Shown: positions 61,946 to 64,000 of the stretch, piece after piece
How the letters are laid out: every line of letters begins with the position of its first letter
How positions within the stretch are numbered: the first letter of the stretch is position 1
Assembly: GCA_902628635.1 (NCBI GenBank)
Contig: CACONQ010000002.1
Coordinates: forward strand, 100,916 to 164,915
DNA: 64,000 nucleotides
Source: an uncultured Pelagibacteraceae bacterium
GTDB taxonomy: Bacteria > Pseudomonadota > Alphaproteobacteria > Pelagibacterales > Pelagibacteraceae
Direction: 5' to 3'
Translations under genes and position numbers: made by a program
The notes under the pieces: model-generated
What the model was told of the DNA's origin: nothing
Databases searched by the model: none
Seen by the model: only the letters and a program-made list of their open reading frames with translations

Positions 61946-64000
61946 ATGGAAAAAAAATTACCAAGTAGTTGTAAAGTTGTTGTGATAGGTGGTGGTGTAG
62001 TTGGCTGCTCAACAGTATACCATTTAGCAAAATTTGGCTGGAAAGACACAATTTTACTTGAAAGAGATCAATTAACTTCAGGTACAACTTGGCATGCTGC
62101 TGGCTTGGTTAGTCAATTAGGACCATCTGCGGGAATAACTAAAATAAGAAAATACTCTTTAGACTTATATAAAAAACTTGAAAAAGAAGTAGACTTTTCT
62201 CCAGGTTTAAAACTCAATGGTGCATTATCTATTGCCACAACACCAGGTAGATGGGAAGAATTAAAAAGACAAGCAACTACTGCTCAATTATACGATGTCA
62301 ATGTTGAAGTATTAAACTTAGAACAAATTAAAAAAAAATATCCCATAATTAATAATGATGGTGTGTTAGGTGGAATTTTTATGCCAGGCGATGGCCAAGC
62401 AGACCCTGTCGGAGTAACAAACCTACTTGCTAAAGCAGCTAAAAAAGAAGGTGCTAGAATATTTGAAAAATCACCAGTTGAAAAAATTTTAAAAAAAAAT
62501 GGAAGAGTTTCAGGTGTAGTGGTTAATGGACAAACAATTGAATGTGAATACATTGTTTTAGCAACAGGAATGTGGTCTAGACAAATTGGTGAAGATATGG
62601 GATTTAGTGTTCCACTTTATCCTGCAGAACATTTTTATATTATTACTGAGTCTATTAAAGATTTACCAAAAGATCTTCCTGTATTAAGAGACTTTGATGA
62701 TAGTCTATATTTAAAAGAAGATGCTGGTAAAATGTTGGTTGGAATTTTTGAGGGTAAATCAATTCCTGCATTTAATAAAACAAATAGAGTTCCAGAAGAT
62801 TTTTCTTTTGGGGAATTTCCAGAAAATTTTGATCATTTTGAACCATATCTTACTGCTGCAATTAAAAGAGCACCAATTTTAGAAAAAGCAGGAATTAGAA
62901 AATTTTTTGCAGGGCCTGAATCATTTACACCTGACACAAATACTTTGTTAGGAGAAATACCGGGAATTAAAAATTTATTTGCTTGTTGTGGTTTGAATAG
63001 TATTGGAATTGGAAGTGGTGGAGGTGTCGGAAAAGTTACAGCTGAGTGGATGATGAGTGGCCATATTAATGAAGACTTATTTATTTATGATATAAAAAGA
63101 TTTCAAAACTTTCATTCAAACATAGATTTTATTAAAGAAAGAATAACCGAGACCTTAGGTGATCTTTATGGAATGCATTGGCCTTACAAACAACATAAAA
63201 CATCAAGAAATCAAAAGTTACTTCCGTATCATAACGAACTTAAAAAAGCTGGAGCATGCTTTGGTGTTTCAGGAGGATACGAAAGACCAATGTGGTTTAA
63301 CTTAAATGGATCACCAGCAGAGTATAAATATAGTTATGGTTATCAAAACTGGTATCCATCCGTTGAAAACGAGACTAAAAATACAAAAAAAAATGTTGGA
63401 TTGTTTGAATTAAGTCCTTTTTCAAAATTTGATTTAAGAGGAGAAAAAAGCTTTGAAGATCTCCAAAGAATCTGCACTGCTAACATAAAGTTTACTCCTG
63501 GAAAAACAACCTATACACAAATATTAAATAAGGATGGTGGAATAGAAATTGATTGTACAGTCGTTTGTTTAGATAAAAATTATTTTAGAATAATAAGCTC
63601 TGCAGCAACAAGAGAAAGAGACAAGTTTTTTATTTTAAAAAATATTTCAGATGAAGTGGAGCTTAAAGATGTAACCGATGATTATTGCTGTTTAGGATTG
63701 TTTGGACCAAAATCAAGAGATTTACTTTTTAAAATAAGCAAAGATGATTTTTCCAATGATAGCTTTAAATTTGGCTCTGGTAAATATGTATTAATTAATA
63801 ATATTAAAGTTTGGGCTCAAAGACTTTCATATGTGGGTGAATTGGGTTTTGAGTTATATATAGAAAATTCTGATGCTAAAAATTTATATAAAACAATAGT
63901 TACTGAGGGAAAAAATCATAATTTAGTACATTGCGGTATGCATGCAATGGATACAATGCGAATGGAAAGCGGTTTTTTGCATTGGGGACACGATATATCG
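61946..64000 (+). CDS. dimethylglycine/sarcosine dehydrogenase-like flavoenzyme (partial)
   Basis: A partial gene of at least 685 codons that runs off the right edge. The N-terminus has the FAD loop VVVIGGGVVGCSTVYHLAKFG (about 11-31) and SGTTWHAAGLVSQ (about 46-58) whose His can be the covalent FAD site; the later part (about 430 on) is GcvT-like with SPFSKFDLRG and a YVGELGFELYIE motif. This two-domain layout belongs to dimethylglycine or sarcosine dehydrogenases, which demethylate methylated glycines onto folate. Start ATG 61946 is 6 bp after the carbamoyltransferase. Confidence 0.85.
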   Translation, partial: MEKKLPSSCKVVVIGGGVVGCSTVYHLAKFGWKDTILLERDQLTSGTTWHAAGLVSQLGPSAGITKIRKYSLDLYKKLEKEVDFSPGLKLNGALSIATTPGRWEELKRQATTAQLYDVNVEVLNLEQIKKKYPIINNDGVLGGIFMPGDGQADPVGVTNLLAKAAKKEGARIFEKSPVEKILKKNGRVSGVVVNGQTIECEYIVLATGMWSRQIGEDMGFSVPLYPAEHFYIITESIKDLPKDLPVLRDFDDSLYLKEDAGKMLVGIFEGKSIPAFNKTNRVPEDFSFGEFPENFDHFEPYLTAAIKRAPILEKAGIRKFFAGPESFTPDTNTLLGEIPGIKNLFACCGLNSIGIGSGGGVGKVTAEWMMSGHINEDLFIYDIKRFQNFHSNIDFIKERITETLGDLYGMHWPYKQHKTSRNQKLLPYHNELKKAGACFGVSGGYERPMWFNLNGSPAEYKYSYGYQNWYPSVENETKNTKKNVGLFELSPFSKFDLRGEKSFEDLQRICTANIKFTPGKTTYTQILNKDGGIEIDCTVVCLDKNYFRIISSAATRERDKFFILKNISDEVELKDVTDDYCCLGLFGPKSRDLLFKISKDDFSNDSFKFGSGKYVLINNIKVWAQRLSYVGELGFELYIENSDAKNLYKTIVTEGKNHNLVHCGMHAMDTMRMESGFLHWGHDIS

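Noticed and set aside
1..64000. CRISPR arrays, insertion sequences, prophage and tRNA/rRNA genes
   Set aside because: No regularly spaced repeats, transposase or integrase sequences, or cloverleaf-like segments were recognised by eye. A tRNA scan would settle the RNA question.

Overview
The window is AT-rich, densely packed bacterial chromosome. Most intergenic gaps are under 150 bp, many neighbouring genes overlap by 1-22 bp, and no stretch of 300 bp lacks a gene. Gene content (taurine uptake and catabolism, a dimethylglycine/sarcosine dehydrogenase-like flavoenzyme, PEP carboxylase, alternative oxidase, a Suf-only Fe-S operon under an IscR-type regulator, several EamA exporters) and the streamlined layout suggest a marine alphaproteobacterium of the SAR11/Pelagibacterales type. 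That assignment is an inference from gene content and composition. I saw no rRNA, tRNA, CRISPR array, prophage or insertion sequence.

Layout. 0-8.8 kb: core genes (possible start of an RNase E/G gene, PBP1A, prfB with a programmed +1 frameshift, an AsmA-like protein, tyrS, anmK, a hydrolase). 8.8-15.3 kb: iscR-sufBCDS-sufU-sufT-sufA, preceded by a near-perfect IscR type 1 operator, then a 56-aa orphan. 15.3-24.7 kb: glnA, a YbaK-like deacylase, two EamA transporters, a homocysteine methyltransferase, a thioesterase, and two aldehyde dehydrogenases (one with a 52-residue Lys/Arg/Ser tail) plus DUF779 and GYD proteins. 24.7-33 kb: ppc, ccdA, an azoreductase-like protein, a gamma-butyrobetaine-hydroxylase-like dioxygenase, hisN and a large propeller/autotransporter. 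33-37 kb: two convergent small operons, each carrying an SMR-family membrane protein that lacks the essential Glu14. 37-43.4 kb: an FMN 2-hydroxy-acid dehydrogenase, cysE-cysK, a 39-aa protein with 11 cysteines not previously listed by length-limited gene finding, an ETHE1-like enzyme, a 1-Cys peroxiredoxin, a methyltransferase, a racemase and a cupin. 43.4-46.6 kb: a LysE exporter, then an alternative oxidase-flavodoxin-cupredoxin-DUF4396 operon whose start overlaps a second IscR-like site. 46.6-59.1 kb: a sulfonate-flavoured region (HisD/HpsN-like dehydrogenase, phosphotransacetylase, Ldh2 and PQQ-type dehydrogenases, tauABC with an oversized TauC, taurine:pyruvate aminotransferase, alanine dehydrogenase). 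59.1-64 kb: a SET-domain protein, an SxtJ/DUF5989/carbamoyltransferase trio and the start of a dimethylglycine-dehydrogenase-like gene that runs off the window.

How it works together. Taurine would enter by TauABC; Tpa moves its amino group to pyruvate and alanine dehydrogenase regenerates pyruvate and releases ammonium. Sulfoacetaldehyde acetyltransferase (Xsc) is not in the window, although a phosphotransacetylase that could use its product is. The Suf operon and the AOX-flavodoxin operon share a 10-base half-operator, which suggests one Fe-S-sensing regulator controls both cluster assembly and a switch to electron carriers that need no Fe-S cluster. This regulatory link, the Glu14-less SMR operons and the Cys-rich peptide beside the cysteine genes are the observations I would follow first.
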